A stretch of 64,000 bases of DNA, from positions 1,503,391 through 1,567,390 of the forward strand of contig JANPWX010000097.1 of assembly GCA_024734555.1 (NCBI GenBank), given 5' to 3'. The position numbers and the translations under genes were made by a program. The notes under the pieces were generated by a model. That model worked only from the letters and a program-made list of their open reading frames with translations. It was not told the DNA's origin and made no database searches. Below, one piece after another: positions 26,827-41,114 of this stretch; position 1 is the first letter of the stretch; the number at the start of each line of letters is the position of its first letter. The DNA is from Trochalopteron elliotii. Lineage: Eukaryota; Chordata; Aves; Passeriformes; Leiothrichidae.

Positions 26827-29221
26827 TGTTGCTACAAGTTCTGGAACCATTTTTAAAATGAAATTTTCAGTAAAATTCAGTTCTGACGAAAACCTCTGAA
26901 TGAGCTGTTGATAAGACTAATGGTTAACATAAAAGCAGAAATATCTCTATGGCGGGTTTCAAACAAAAAAACCTTTAAGTCATTCAAAGATCTTAAATTT
27001 TTAAATATATTAAAGGTTTCTTACTGATTAAAAAGAAAAAATCTGGACAGTTTCTGCATGCGTCACAGCCAGTAAATATGAAGACTCAAACTCACACAAA
27101 CCCCTTGTTTTTGGACAATCCATTCTGCTGTTATGCCACTGAGCAATGTGTTACTCAACCCAGACAAAGCTCTTATCCTGTCAGCTGTGCCATGTTCATC
27201 ATTATCTTTCATTTTCATTTCAACAGATTGTCAATATCACACAGGTACTCCCAGGCTCATTGCTAAAGAGAGTGGATAACTAGGGTGAAATCCTCAGAGC
27301 AAATCCACAGGATTGTCTCTGGGTCGATGGAGAACACAGGCCTAAGAAGCTGTCAGAAAAAGAAGGGTCTAGTTTTTTTCCTAGAGTAAGGAAAGTAAAA
27401 GAAGAAAGAATAAAAAAGGATGAGATAGGGAAATGGGCAGGGACTGACAGGTCCAAGATGAATACTGAGATGGGGTCCTGTGCCATGGGAAGAGGCTCCA
27501 AGGGGGCTGTGCACGGCCAGTCAGATATAGCTCTGTCCTCAGACCTTGACATCTCCTCTATGCTTCACTTCTACACCCATAGTGGAAGACACCTTTCCTT
27601 ATGCGTTTTCCTTTGACCAGGATTGAGACGTCACTGGAGGGAGTGGCAGGGGAAAGGGGTGTGTGGCACTGCTGCTGAAAGCCTGAGGCAAATACCACCC
27701 TCTGGTCAGTAGCATTTTTCCAGTAAACCTGGCAAAAGTCTGATGATGTGGCTCTAGCAAAGAGAAGATAGAAGGACAATAGGCTTGACACTTCAGAAAT
27801 CCAGCACAGCCTATGCAAACAATGTTCTGCTTATTCTGAAAGCAGCTGCTGTCTCAGATTTCTCTACTGTGGGTTGCTCCTACAGAAACTGTTGTCAACA
27901 ATAAAGCAAAGGCCGAGTATTAGATCTACAGTGTCAAACATAAGGTCAGGGAGTGCCCATATCTGACTTTAAATACTTCATTTCTCTGTAGCATCACCAA
28001 GGAAATGAGCTAATATTGACAAATAAATACTACCTTTGTAATGTGTTATAAGTAGAGAGTCCAGAAGAGCTCATGTTCTAAATAAATTGAGAGGAAAGAA
28101 AACTATTAAAAATGCTTAATTGTCCAGATTAAAGACTCCTGTTTCAGTTTGGCTCCAGGAAAATCATACCTTTTGTCCTGTAACAGAAGATTTGCTTATT
28201 CTGCCACATTTGGATTTCAACTCTACCAATGTCATTCTCAGCACAGTTCACTTATCCAAGTAGGTCCTCTTCCTCAAGGATTTTGTGATTTCTCTGTCCT
28301 CCTCTTCCCTACTCTTGCCCATAAATGTTGGATATTAATGTGAAATTATTTCAACAAAAATATGTAGGAATTACTTTTTTGCTCCCTCAGTTATCACTGG
28401 GACAACCAATGTAGAATTTCTATCATGGCTACCATCACATCATAGACTACAGAATCAGAGCATAATTTTCAGCTACAATATTTTAGTTGTGTTCCACATG
28501 CAAATCATTTCCCTAAGTACCCAAGAATAAAAAACAAACAGATTTTGTCCCAAATAAAGGATTTACAGTATTATAATTCAGCACAGTGAAAAAATAAAAA
28601 GGAAAAAAAAATAGAAAATTGCACGGTAAGTCAGATAAGAAATATCACTCACAGGTAACCATCAAAGTGAAAGGTGGAAAAATAATTCACCAGTAGGTTA
28701 CAGACTGAATTTTTTCTCTTAAACATTTTAAGGATTTTAACATTAGGGTTCAAAAGTCAGAAGGCTGGGGTTTTGAAGGGGTTGGTTTTGTTTGGGGAAG
28801 GGGAGGTTGTGTGTGGGTTTTTGGTTTTTGTTTTTTCTTAAATAATGTTTTTAACAAAGTGCTTAAGCAATATCCAATTTGTGTTACTCATAATTAGAGA
28901 AAAACATCCAACTTTCTTTAACTGTCTGCCCTTCTCTCCTGACCATACAGAGATATTTCAGCAAATGCAAATGCAAGTATGGCACATGATGCTACTGTCC
29001 TGTAACCTAGGGGACACTGCAGGAAGAAAGAATGATGGTTTGCTGCCATACAGTTAATTAAAAGGCATAAAGTCACAGTAGGAACACCAGGACACACGCA
29101 AGGGTTTGTCTCACCAGTAGGGCTAGAAACAGAACTGGGATTGCACTAAAGACAAAATCACACAGCTTTTGTAGCCGTGCAGTTTAATTTGCTGGTCAGT
29201 CAAGAAAAATTGAAGGAAACA

Positions 29222-29245
29222 ACACACACACACACAGACACACAG
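29222..29245 (+). repeat. CA dinucleotide microsatellite
   Basis: A short (AC)n run with one G interruption. Confidence 0.9.
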
Positions 29246-32184
29246 TCATGACCCTAATTTAAATGAATAAATTAAACCAGTGACTGAAAGCATATCCTGC
29301 TTCTGAATGAATAAGTATTTGCACTTTTGCCCCAGTGCTATTTATTCCAGCCTTGTGGCCTGTGCATGTGCAGATGGTTTGCATAGGTGTGTGATTCCTT
29401 GTGATTTCTCCTTTCTCCATTAACATGTTGAAGCTTACAGAAAGAAATTATGTCAGTTCAAATCACCGAGCAGACTGGAAGTCAACTTTTTATACAGGCA
29501 TCTCTCTTAACACTTGTATTCTCTGTTCTTGTTTGCTTACCTGTGTACAATGAGAGAAGGAGCAAAAATGAGGAAGAAATTGGCTATCCCCCTTGATACA
29601 AGTCATTAAATTTAAAAAAAATTACACTATAAGTCCATGAAGTTTGTTAGATATGTTTGATTTTAAAGTGTGAGCAAGGAGCAAGACAGGAAGCTGACCT
29701 TGAAACACACTGCATTGTTTAAAAGTAACTGTTAGCTCAGAAAGACATTATTAATATAGAGATAACTCATGAACCCCTAGCTAAGGAATACAACAGTTAA
29801 AATAATACACTTAGAATCTCATAGTTATACATTGCCAAGTCTGAGTAATAAATCTGGGCAAGAGAAAGAAGGGGGTCTCTTAGGCAACCTGTGCGGGGTT
29901 TGTCTGCCGTGGGAACTTGTTCTCAAGAGTGCTGCTGGCCTCACTTCAAAGTGCTCTGTGCCTAAGACTACATTTTTCACAATAAGCCTTTTAGGTAGAT
30001 AATATACTATGGCAGTTTTTTGCTTTGTGAATGTACTTGTTTAAAACCAAGGCTGGTAAAAAGTTCAACCATTTAATCGAAGGACAAAGATTGACATCAC
30101 TGCTAGTTAGTACAGCTTTCTGTTAAGCTTTGGACCAGAGTTGCTCTGTCTCACAAAAGTTGTACTGATTCAAATTGTTTCTGGGGAAAAGGTTTCCTGG
30201 GAAAAAATGCCTTAAAAATTACAAGATTAAGCTGTTATCCATATATAATATTGCACTTTGCCTCTTCTGTTCTCCCCTATCCCTTCTTCCTTTTACTCTG
30301 GCCTCTCATCTCAGAGGCAGAGGAGAAAAGTTGCTTGAGGTTATTGACTGAGATGGGAAGTAGCCAACTTTTGTGGCAAGTTCATTAACTGTGTGGCAGG
30401 TGATACTTCATAATATCCAGTGGAAGTATTTTGGAAGCATACAAGACTAACAACCTCTGCTTATTTGCTCAATCATTTCCAGTTTCTGCTGTAGTTGGGC
30501 TTTTATTGGGATGGCTATTTCAAGTCAAGCCCAATCTCTATCTTCTCTGTTAGCAGCCACAGTCCAGCAAACACCACTGCTAAATTCTCTGTAAAATGCT
30601 CTTCATAAATAAGCTAGCATCTCACAAAGGATGAAAACCTGGCTATAAGTACCACAGTGAGGGACAAAGTGCCAAATCCTTTCAAACATTTCTCTCATCT
30701 ATATGAAATGTAAGTTTTTGTCCAGGCCACACTGGCCTAGTCAATTCTTAGTTTACTAACCCCCAAATGGTTTCAGTAAGGTCCATCCCTAATTTCTACA
30801 AATTCAGTATCTAACTACCACTCCTGAGTTTGGCTTTGGCTTTGATGAGATTGTTAACCCTTCCTTCGGGGCAGCAACTCAAGAAAGACAAGCTACTTGT
30901 ATGTGCTTCAGTAATCAAATTCACTCCCCATCCCATCCATTATAAGGGGCCAGCTAGCTACAACTGGCTGTGTGTAAGGAGTCTGCAGCACACACAGAGA
31001 AGGCAGCTTCTTTTACAAATCATTTCAAATATGCTGCTGAACAAGGTGCCAAATATACAGTTCCTACAGAGATGCTGACCAACAGTGATTTTTGTCCTAC
31101 AGAGCACTGGCTTGCAAGATCCTGCTTTCCTATTAACATCCTATTTAACACAACATTTCCACACGATGGTGGAAATAACAAATTTGGGCTCTGAGTTTTG
31201 GAACACATAGTAGATGTGTCTTACAAATGCTCAATGAAGAAAACACAGGGTACTGGGTCTTCAGAAAGAAGAGAGAGGTGATTTTGCTTAAACCTCTTTC
31301 ATTTTCCTGGAACACACAACCAATCCACCCAGAAAGATAATGCAAAATTTATCTTTCTATCCACTTGGAGAATCTTTTTCTTATTTAGCCAGCTTGCTTT
31401 CATGCTGCTCTAATATTTTGCCATTAAATCATTTGGTAATAGTTCACGGTTTGCTATGAACTCATCCTGGAAATGCAAGAACTTGTTAAACTGCATTTTT
31501 AGCTACACCAGCCAAATGTGAAGGTATGAACTGGTATTCCCCCTTGACAAGTTCTACAACCATAACTTTTGACACATCTAACTCATCTCTTTTGATGGCT
31601 CTCATGGAATCTGTCAGTTCACTCCTCTTTCCTTTTAAGCGCTTTCAACTTTAGCATTTCCAGTGGAACAGAAAAATCTAACACAAGCTACAGGTGACTG
31701 TGGATGTCTGTTGTTAGGGCAGAAAAACTCAGGCTTTGCTGGAAGCAGAGGGATGCTGGATGAAAGGTTACCTGAAAATATTTTAATCTTCCTTGCTCTC
31801 TCATTTGCAGCTGGGAATTGATTTCTTTTTATTATGGAACAAGTTTCCTGGCAGAGTACCATCATCCCTGTTTTATTTTCTCTGAAGGCTTATAAAACTT
31901 CTTATTATTTAAGTGTCCAGAAGTGTTAAGTTTAAGATTTGTTCTGTAAGCCATTTCCACACTGTCTTAGATGAGCCAAGCTCCTTGCCTGACAGTTTCT
32001 TTTCATGGTGAAACGGATTGTTGCAGCACACACTTGAAAGAGGAAAGATAAAATTTACTTTAAAAAGGGAAAAGTTTAGATGACAAAATCCTTCAACATA
32101 CAACAAAACTATTTTACTTTTGGAACAGAGTATTTTACACAGATATGGCCTACAAAAATATGCTGCTTTCTCCTACCTTCTCTG

Positions 32185-32820
32185 GTTGACAGCTGGACAT
32201 GAGCCAACATATACTCATGTGAATAAGAAGGACAGTGGCATCTTGGCCTGTACCTAGAACAGTGTGGCCAGCAGGACCAGGGCAGTCCCACTGTACTTAG
32301 CACTGGTGAGACTGCACCTCAAGTTCTGTGCTTGTTCCAGTCCCCTCCCTATAAAGTAACACATTGAGGTGTCCAGAGAGGGCAATGGAACCTTGTGAAG
32401 GATCTGCAGCACTAGTCTGATGAGGAGGAGCTGAGGGAACTGGGGTTGTTCTGCCTGGAGACAAGGATGCTCAAAGGGCACCCTATTGCTCTCTACAACT
32501 GCCTGAAAGGAGGTTGTACCAAGGTGAAGGTCAAGTTCTTATTCCAGGTAACAAGTGAAAGGATGAGAAGAAATGGCCCTTCTACCAGAGAAGGTTTAGC
32601 TTGGATATTAGGAAAAAATTTCTTCACTGAAAGAGTGTTCAGGCATTGGAATAGGACACCTGGAGAAGTGGTTAAACCATTATCCCTGAAAGCGTTCAGA
32701 AGTTGTGTGGATATGGCACTTAGAGCTTTGGTTTTAGTGGTAAGCAGAGCAGTGCTAGGTTAATGGTTTGACTTGACAGTCCAACAGTTCTTTTCCAACC
32801 TTGAGGATTCCATGATTCTT
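32185..32820 (+). mobile_element. CR1 fragment, 3' ORF2 region to 3' end
   Basis: About 640 bp in plus orientation. It opens with a degraded 'acatgagccaacatatactc', then 'aacagtgtggccagcaggac', 'gcactggtgagactgcacct' and 'gttctgcctggagacaagga', and ends 'gaggattccatgattctt'. This is the end of the CR1 reverse-transcriptase ORF plus the 3' UTR, with many substitutions and short indels. Open frames at 32446-32763 and 32254-32481 lie within it and are remnants, not genes. Confidence 0.93.
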
Positions 32821-33739
32821 ACCCACAGCAGTACACAAATAGTCAGACAAACCTGGAGACACCTGTGGGTTCCCATGAAGCTCAGCTTCTGCACACATTA
32901 CTTGGTGACACAGTCCCTGGCTTTTTTTCCCCTAGGTCTCCCCATGAATTTTGCTGTCTGTGAGTGCAGTTTTTCCTGCCAGTTCATTTTCATTGGACCT
33001 AAGGCTGATCCCTTTCTTTGGTATGTTAAATAATTTATTTTTCCTCACTCAGCACTGGAAAGGTGACAGGCAACATCAGTGAGAAAAGGCCAAATAAATG
33101 TTAGAAAACCTAATAGCCTGAATGACCAGATTAGCTAGCACTCAAAGTAAAGTGTGACTAATTTGGCTATACCTGATGAACATCTGTTTACCTTGTGTGA
33201 AAAACTGCCTGAAATAGTCTTGAACAGGTTAGCAGTTACTTTTGAGGATAGCTGTGGACTGTTGAGTTACCAACTGTGAGAACACTATAAGTTCAGGGTC
33301 TCAGGGTCTGTGTTTAAAAGAAGTAAGGAAGGGAGAAAGGAAATGAGTAGAAAAGCTCATCAACTTTACCTTCAACTTCCAAAAAAAAAAAAAAAAAAAG
33401 CTGGGAAAAGCTCTTAAACTTGCTCTAAGCCTCCACATGACAAACAAGGAGGTAACAAGGAACTGAATGCCAGTATGATGGTTCAAGAGCATTAGTGCAG
33501 GAGAAGCAGTTGCTGTTGAATATTTTGAGTTTACTTAGGCTTTTGGCATTGTCTTTTGTACTACTGTTTTAAGCAAGTAAGACAAAAACAGAAGAAAATT
33601 ATCTGGATCAACAGGCTAGCATGGGTGCAAAATAAAGACATCAAGAACTCTATATAACTATATTCAATGAATACTTATAAAGACTCACTGTCCAAATGGA
33701 AGACATAACTAGCAATTCTATATGGAAATTTATCCTGAA

Positions 33740-34330
33740 TCTGTATCTAATTTTCCCAGCATTTTTGTTTACACTATGGCTGGTGGAATACACAGTATGC
33801 TTGTTAAATTTGCAGGTGACATGAAATGGAGAGGGGATTCAGATATTCTTAGAGACAGGATTGGAACTGAAAATGCTCTTGATAAACTGAAAAATTCTCA
33901 GAACAGTTGAATGAACTTCAATATCTGCAGAAATAAGCAGCTGGCTCAGTAGAAACTCAGGAACATGGTGGATGAGTTGGTCAGCATAAATCAACAATGT
34001 CAGTGTGGAGAGGAAGACAAATGTCATTTTGGGGTATAGAGAACAATCACTGTTCAAGTGATTCACACAGCAAGTGGGAATACTTTTGTTGGTGTTCGCA
34101 ACACAGAAGAGGCTTTGGCCAAATGTTATGCTCAGTCTCAGTCATCATGCCTCAGGAAACATTTAAGACAACTGGAGGATTCCAGAAGAGAGTAAGTTGA
34201 AATCATAACTGAGAAGAAAATGTACATGGGTGCAAGAATTCAATTTAGCCTGGAGAAGAGACTACAAGAGGGAATACAGCAGAAAACATGCTTGTAGCAT
34301 GGCTAGAAAGATTTTAGGAGTTCAAGAATT
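33740..34330 (+). mobile_element. Old degraded CR1 ORF2 fragment
   Basis: The core 'ttaaatttgcaggtgacatg' followed by 'cttagagacaggattggaac' and 'ggtggatgagttggtcagca' resembles the CR1 ORF2 segment that normally reads 'agtttgcagatgacaccaag'. It is strongly diverged, so the boundaries are approximate. Same orientation as the copies at 32.2 and 35.8 kb. Confidence 0.65.
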
Positions 34331-35839
34331 TAAAAAAAAAAAAAGCCACAAAAAAACCCCACACCTATCTCTAGTGTTACAGACCATGTTTTGCTTTTCC
34401 CAGTTTCCAGGTGAGCAGCCTGAGCTGACAAAGAGCAGATCCTAACTGTTCTTTCTACGGAGGAAAACAGACTTTGAAACTGAAAGACAAAGTAAATTTT
34501 ATAAACTGTTACCTAATAGAGCAGAACTATATTATTCTTTTCTCAACAATATGACACAAAGAGGCAAGGGAAAGAAATTTAATTTTTCCTCCTTGGCACC
34601 CAATTTTTACCTGTTTCTTTTTAAAATGTCACTTTTAATTCCAGAATTATTTAACTGCTCCTATGATTAACTTAAGCTGGAGGTATGGAACTGAGCTTTC
34701 TAAGAAGGTCATGATTTTTCTGTCTAAACACATGCAAGAGAAAAAGCTTATTGCCTCCTGTTTAATAGAGGATATGCAGCGACTGCTGCAACTGAGGAGA
34801 ATCTGCCAAACTGATCATATTTGCTCCTCTTTTCTGTCTAAACTGACATAAAACCCTCTTGTGGAGACTAATGTTATTGCTCTAGAAATGCAACACTAGG
34901 CTGGCTAGGTAGGTACGTAGCAGAGAAGGGGACTAATTGTGCTTTCCCATTCAGAATTCAGCCTGGGTTGGTCCTGAAGGGAAATCTCAAGTTAAGTTGG
35001 GATAAGTTCATACTCAGGTGCTGTCCCTTCATTTCTTCTCTGAGCAGAACACGGTAGTCTGAAAGCTTCTACACAAAATCAGCCTTTAATTCAGTCCCCA
35101 TTTAAGCTGGAGCTAAGATCTAAGTGGATAGGAGATGAGGTACAGTACAAGGCAAGGCATAAAGCAAAAGAAAGCATATATGAAATAGTTTTCTTTCACA
35201 GTTCAAGAGCAGTAATTTTCTATTTTTTCTCCTTAGTGAGTCTCTCAATGAACAGTTAGCAAGGATGAACACCTGAGGGCCTGTAGCTCCTGCTAGGGCA
35301 TATGTCTGCATCCTTTCAAGCAAAAGCTTCCAAAGCCACTAGGCAGCACAGGCCCTTCCCCTTCCAAGACCATCTCCAGTGTAATTAAGACTATTCTGCT
35401 TCTACAAACCAATTCCACCATGCCTCTAGAGTCTGTAATACAAGACAACACTTGTCTTGGCAACTATGCCTTTGAACATGTCTGCATCACATTGGGACAA
35501 GCACAAGAGGACAGGAAACTAGATTCTTAACAAAAAGTAAGGATATAGAAAAAACAGTTTGGGAGACCTTGACAGGCTGTAGGAACTGGCCAATAGAAAC
35601 CTCTTGAGGACCAAAAGGAAGAAGGGTAACATCTACAGCTGGGATGCTGTAACCCCACACAGCTGGACATGCTAGGGATGAGCTGAGGGTGTAACGGCTT
35701 TGCAGAAACGTACTTAGGAGATTCTTTTTGGCAAATTGCACAAGGGCCAGCAGTGTGCTTTGCAATGAAGGCAAACACAACACAACACAAGCAAGTGCAA
35801 GAAGACAGAGGAAAACCTTTTACTCCCCTATGTTTTACA

Positions 35840-36235
35840 TGGCTAGGTCATGCCTGGAACATGGCATCCAGTCTGTAGTGCAAGCAAGACAATGACAAAC
35901 CACAGAAAGTCCAGCAAAGGAAAACTTAAACTGCTGAGAGGCTGAAGCATGGACCAGTCCAGGAGGAGCTTTTTGTATCGCCCAGAGATTAGACCACTAA
36001 TGAGAGGCAGGAATAGTAGGTTGGATGTAAGGAAAAAATCTGCATAGAAACAGTGGTTAAACACTGAAGTAACATGCAGAGAGAGGTTGTGAAAGCTCCA
36101 TGCTTGGAAGTGTTGGCAACTTCACAGGATATGGTGCTGAGCATCCAATCAAAATTAATTAATCCAACATGGAATAGGGCTGGACTGAGTGAGGTCCGGA
36201 GCTCCCTTCCAAAGTAACTTTTACTATGTTTCCAG
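35840..36235 (+). mobile_element. CR1 fragment, 3' end
   Basis: The segment 'catggcatccagtctgtagt', later 'gaaagtccagcaaaggaaaa', 'aggttggatgtaaggaaaaa' and 'gagaggttgtgaaagctcca', matches the last part of CR1 ORF2 and its 3' end in plus orientation. Degraded, about 400 bp. Confidence 0.85.
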
Positions 36236-39200
36236 GAAGGTCTTTCAGCTTGCAAATGAAACACTGTAAAGTCAGGAAATACCTTGATGTGCTTCCCCTT
36301 CTCTTCTGTCATGTGCATTCAAGCTGCACACTGCAGGTGGCAGAGAAGCAACAGCAAAGATGAGCAAGCACTGTTGTAGTCACAATGCCTGAAGAATATA
36401 AGTGAGGCAAGGTCTGTAGGAAGAGGTAATCTCTTTTAATAGACTGACTGATATACTTATAAGAACTTGGATGGGATTTCAGGCACACAAATTCTTCTTT
36501 GGCCTGAAAATAGAAGCAGCCCACTTCAGTGCTAAACACAGGTTGAAAATAGTTACTCTGAATTTAGCTAGCTATATTTATCATTTAGACCATCTGAGAA
36601 AAACCCCCACATAATTGGCACTTCTGGAGTGAAAGATTTGTTAACTAAATTTTCCTCTCTCCTCCTGAAGGAGGCAGAGGGATATTTTTGCCTGCAGAAC
36701 ATGAGGGTGGAAGAGAGTTTAGAAGCATGACAAAGCAGCTCAGTACAGCTGAACATAGCTTCCCAAGAGTCAGGGAAACTTGGGATGCACATAGCAAAAG
36801 ACACTCACATGTGCCAAGCTCAGCGTCAGGTTTTGGATAAGGACACTGAGCAGGGGCAGCCTTGCAGCATGTTGATCCATGAGGGTTACGCTCAGCTTTT
36901 CCTGCTGCAGCAAAATTTCACATATCGCCCTCAGACTGGCACAAAGGCCTCACCTGCTTCATCCCATGTGGCTTCCCCTCCTAAACCTTTGGACCTTCAG
37001 CCACATCTGGTTGACAGGAACCAGGATACACTTATCAGCACTGAGGTGCTCACCTGATTCTCCTGTTGCCAACACAGCTGGGCAGACTTGGAGACATGCC
37101 CACCACAGGTCCTGTCCATCACCACAGACACTGTCTGGATGCCCCATTGTCCCCAGGGCTCCCATCTGGCACTGGGACGAGCTCCTGGGTTTGACGTTCC
37201 CTCTGTCATGCTTCTGCCTGGGACTTAAGGCCAGACCTAGGCTTAATTTCAGACTGGCCCTGTCAGGCACTGGTCTGCACCCCAGGGCCCCCAAATTTAC
37301 CACAGGCACTCCTTGCTCCTGCACAAGAACTAGACTCCAGATACAAATCATGCTGGAGGATGGGTGGTAACACAATGCCCTCAGTCAGGGTTTTGGGATA
37401 GCCTCTTCCCCTTCCCAGTGTCTTGTTGTGCTAACTACTGCTGCTTCTTTCAGCAGTACAATTTCCCTTCCAAGTCTTGCACCAGCCTTCCTGTCAGCAC
37501 ACGAGTTGACAGTCCAAAGCAGAGGACTTTGACTACCATCCTCACCTCCATGCAGGCTGAGGCTTCATCTGGTTCTAAAGAGAATGTGTTATATTGTCAG
37601 ATATTACAAACAATAAGATTCTGAAGGATCAAGACCTTACATCTAGTCCTCCAATAAGGCTTGGGTTTTTCTTCCACACTGGCTGACCTACAAAAATACG
37701 GTGCTAAGGAAACTTCTTCCATTGACAGAGCATCAAGTCTTTTCTATGAAAAATATTTTAGTCTTCAAGGAAAGGGGCATTTCTATTGCTGACACCAGTG
37801 AGTGGCTGATGATTTTCAGTCTTGGACCAAGATGAAGCACTGGGTAGATGCAACAAAAGGCCAAATCCAAGCAAAAGGCCAAAAACTGAATTCCTTACAC
37901 AGTCACACCAGTATCTAGTGAGAGACTAAAAGGCAGAATCAAGTCAAGACACAGGCCTCTCCAGAAGAATTTCAGGTGACTTGAGCTGACTGTGTACCAG
38001 AAGGACCATGAGAAACATGATATGAACAAATCAGTACACTTAAAATCAAAGAGGGGGAAAACCCACACAGTAAATGGTCTGTGGAAGAGGTGAAAGACAA
38101 AAAGTGATAGAAAGTCTTAAAAGCATGATATCTAATAAAGCTACAGAGAAACCAAGTTTCCATAAGTATCAGACCAGAGTTCTGAAGCTGCATCAAGCTG
38201 TTGAATCAAAATACAGACAAGATGATGACACAGTGAGAGTTGCATGAGAAACAAAGTGGAAGAGAGTCTTCCCTGGCAGATAGCAACAGACACATGTTTG
38301 ACTGGCTTTAGGGTCACAATCAAAGCTCTTATCTCCTTATCACAGTTATCCTATCATTTATGCATTATCTGTACAATCCCATAATTTGTTTCCAGTGCAG
38401 ATAGGAGGAAATCTAAACCCAAACAAGTGGCAAAACACAACAAAAATAAACCCACAAACCAAACAAAATCAAGAAAAAATCCTGCAATCAAATAAATAAG
38501 CAACCCAAACCACTATACTGATTCTGTATATTAATCTTAAAAGCATACCTAATTAAATCGATTTCTTAGAACTTTGAGAAGCATTGCACTGCATGTCTGA
38601 TTCCTGACAAACTAGATGACAACCACTTTAGCACATTTTGAGCACAGCACTGCTCATCATATCTGCCTGACTCAAAAGTCTGTCCTTAAGCTGGCATCCA
38701 TTCTGCAGATTGGCACAGAGCAGCTTGAGCTCCTCCTTTCAAAGGAGGTTTATGCTCAGGAGTCACAAAACAGGTGGACCCAGTTATAGTTTAGAATAAA
38801 TATGAAACCTCCCATCTGTGCCCAGCAGTGATCATTCACAGCTAGCTCTTCTGCGTATGAGGACCACAAGTATACTTACATCAATACAGCTTTGTTACTC
38901 TTGAAACATGCAGGCACCAAAAAACAAAGCCTCTCTTATTTCTGACCTATTGCTCCTGCTTCTCAAACCATGTGTAAAGGGAAAAGAAGTGACAGCATTC
39001 CTTCCATTACTGTTATTTCTACAGTGGGGCTTTCGTTTGCAATTAAACAACAGAAAAAGCTGCCAAGAAATCAGATCTATTGGTGCAAGTTTTATGGATA
39101 TTATCTTTCCCCCAAATGCCCTGAAATGCAAATATCTTACGGTTATGTATTTTGTCACAGTCACGAGCTAAATTTGCTTTAATTTCATATTGTTATTACA

Positions 39201-41114
39201 TAAAAAGACACCATCAAGCAGAGGGAAGGGTTTGAACTAATCATTTGAAGAGTTGGTTCCATTTGCTCTGCAAGCCTCAGTGAGGAACCAGACTAATGCA
39301 GCTGGAGTGGCCTTGTTCTCAGATCTATGGGAGCAGTTCAGAGGCTGCACAGGCCCACGAATTAATCAGAGGCAGACCATGGTTATGGAAGAGGCAGAGG
39401 AATGAGGGTAGACTCTTTCTCAGTTATCTCTGGCACAGAAGCAGGCTGGATGCTGTATTGAGTCAGACATGGAATCTGTGCTCTGTAATGGGCCCACACT
39501 GGCACTTGTGCCAAAGGCAAGATCCAAAGCTGGGGTATGGGAGCAACCAGCATTTGCATTATTAGAGTAGGTCTTCTGAGGTCACTGCCAGCCAGCACTA
39601 ATTCCACTGCTACCTTTGGAGTCCAAATGGGCATTAACTTCAGGAGCTCTCCATGATTAAAGCATTTACACCTGCCCCAAACCCACTTTAAGGGAGAAGA
39701 TCACATAAAGATCGTGACCTTTATGAAAGGAGTCAGCAGGACCCTTCTGTGAAAACCCACATGAACAGAGCCAGAATCCAACCCAAAGTTTTTCACATGT
39801 CACCATGACAGAGCTGAAAGCTCTAGGCTGCAGAAGGAAAAGAACAGGAAGATGAGTGAGGGAGGTTCACCATCAAACTGGGATAATTCAAACCTGATCG
39901 CTGTGCAGGGCAGAGTTTATACAAATGAAAAAAACGGAGCCCTTAAATAAAGCCCATGCATCAAAAAGTGTTTACAAAATCTGAGAACAGCACCACAGCC
40001 CAGATATTCAACAATCAGCATCCAGTCTCATCAGTATCACAGGGAAGGGTCATGTCATCACCAGCTCCAAACTCCAGGATTAGATTTAAGAGAATTTCTA
40101 ATCTTAAATCCTTTAACAAAATCAGAATTCCTTAACAAGTCAAAACCTAAGATACTTTTTAAACATTTGCTACATAGCTGCTTGTCTCCATCCTACTCAC
40201 ACTTTTATACCAGAAACATAACCTATATGTAGTCCAAAGTCCTGAAAGCCAGTCTTGTCTGCTAGGAAGCTCCCAATGCAGATAAAGTGACTCTACACAA
40301 CACATCTTAAACAGAGAAAAACGGTGCCTAGACTGTTCTGAGAAACTGCTGGCAAGTTGCAGTATTTAGTTTGTGCATTAGGAACGGCAAAAGCAGAAGT
40401 TTGCCAGGATTCATACAGTATGTGGGGCTTCAATAGATCCTGTTATTTTACCATAGTTCTAAAGTCAAAGTTTGAACTGTAAGGCACAATGTGGTATCTT
40501 AGATGACTTTTCAGCAACGTCACACTAGACCTCCCACTCCCTGGAACCTTCATTCTCCCACCACAAACCTTTTGACTGCATTGGCTGATTACATTCAGAC
40601 TTCAGAGAACAGCCTCATAAATAACAAAGTTCCATACTTGATAAAAGAGGTGGCTGTTTAGGGAAAGGACTTGGGTCCACCCCCCATAACTTTTCATTCT
40701 TTCAGCCAGATTCTACAGAATATATGAGTCTGTGTACCACAGCCAAAGAACAGTAAGGGATGAATTGTAATAGAGAACAGAAGAGAAATAAAAAAATACA
40801 TATAAAGATAGCAGAAAACCTAAATTAAATTTTTCAAATTCAAGGACAATAATGCAAATCAATAAGGGCTTCACCACCCCTGTGATCAGAGGAGTACCTG
40901 TTTGGGAACACAGTGCAGCCTCAGGCCCTTTGGGCAGGACTTCACATCAGCTCTGCTCCTGTGGATTCCACCAGGTAATAATGTTGGGAACAGAGATGAT
41001 GACCACAGTCTCCCATCTCAAAGACTTTGCTGAACAGGGTATAGTTGGCTTGGTTGTGTCCACAAGCTTGTGGCTTTGGTGAGAGGCAGAGATGACCTTA
41101 TTGTTGGTACTTAC

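Larger units (their letters stand above)
25481..32184. other. Intergenic, no gene recognised
   Basis: AT-rich with a G-tract at 26799-26826 and a CA repeat at 29222-29245. A short exon-like segment at 25720-25790 (minus) is discussed under findings. Nothing else recognised. Confidence 0.6.

Noticed and set aside
32446..32763. Open frame of 105 codons on the plus strand
   Set aside because: It is entirely CR1 3' sequence.
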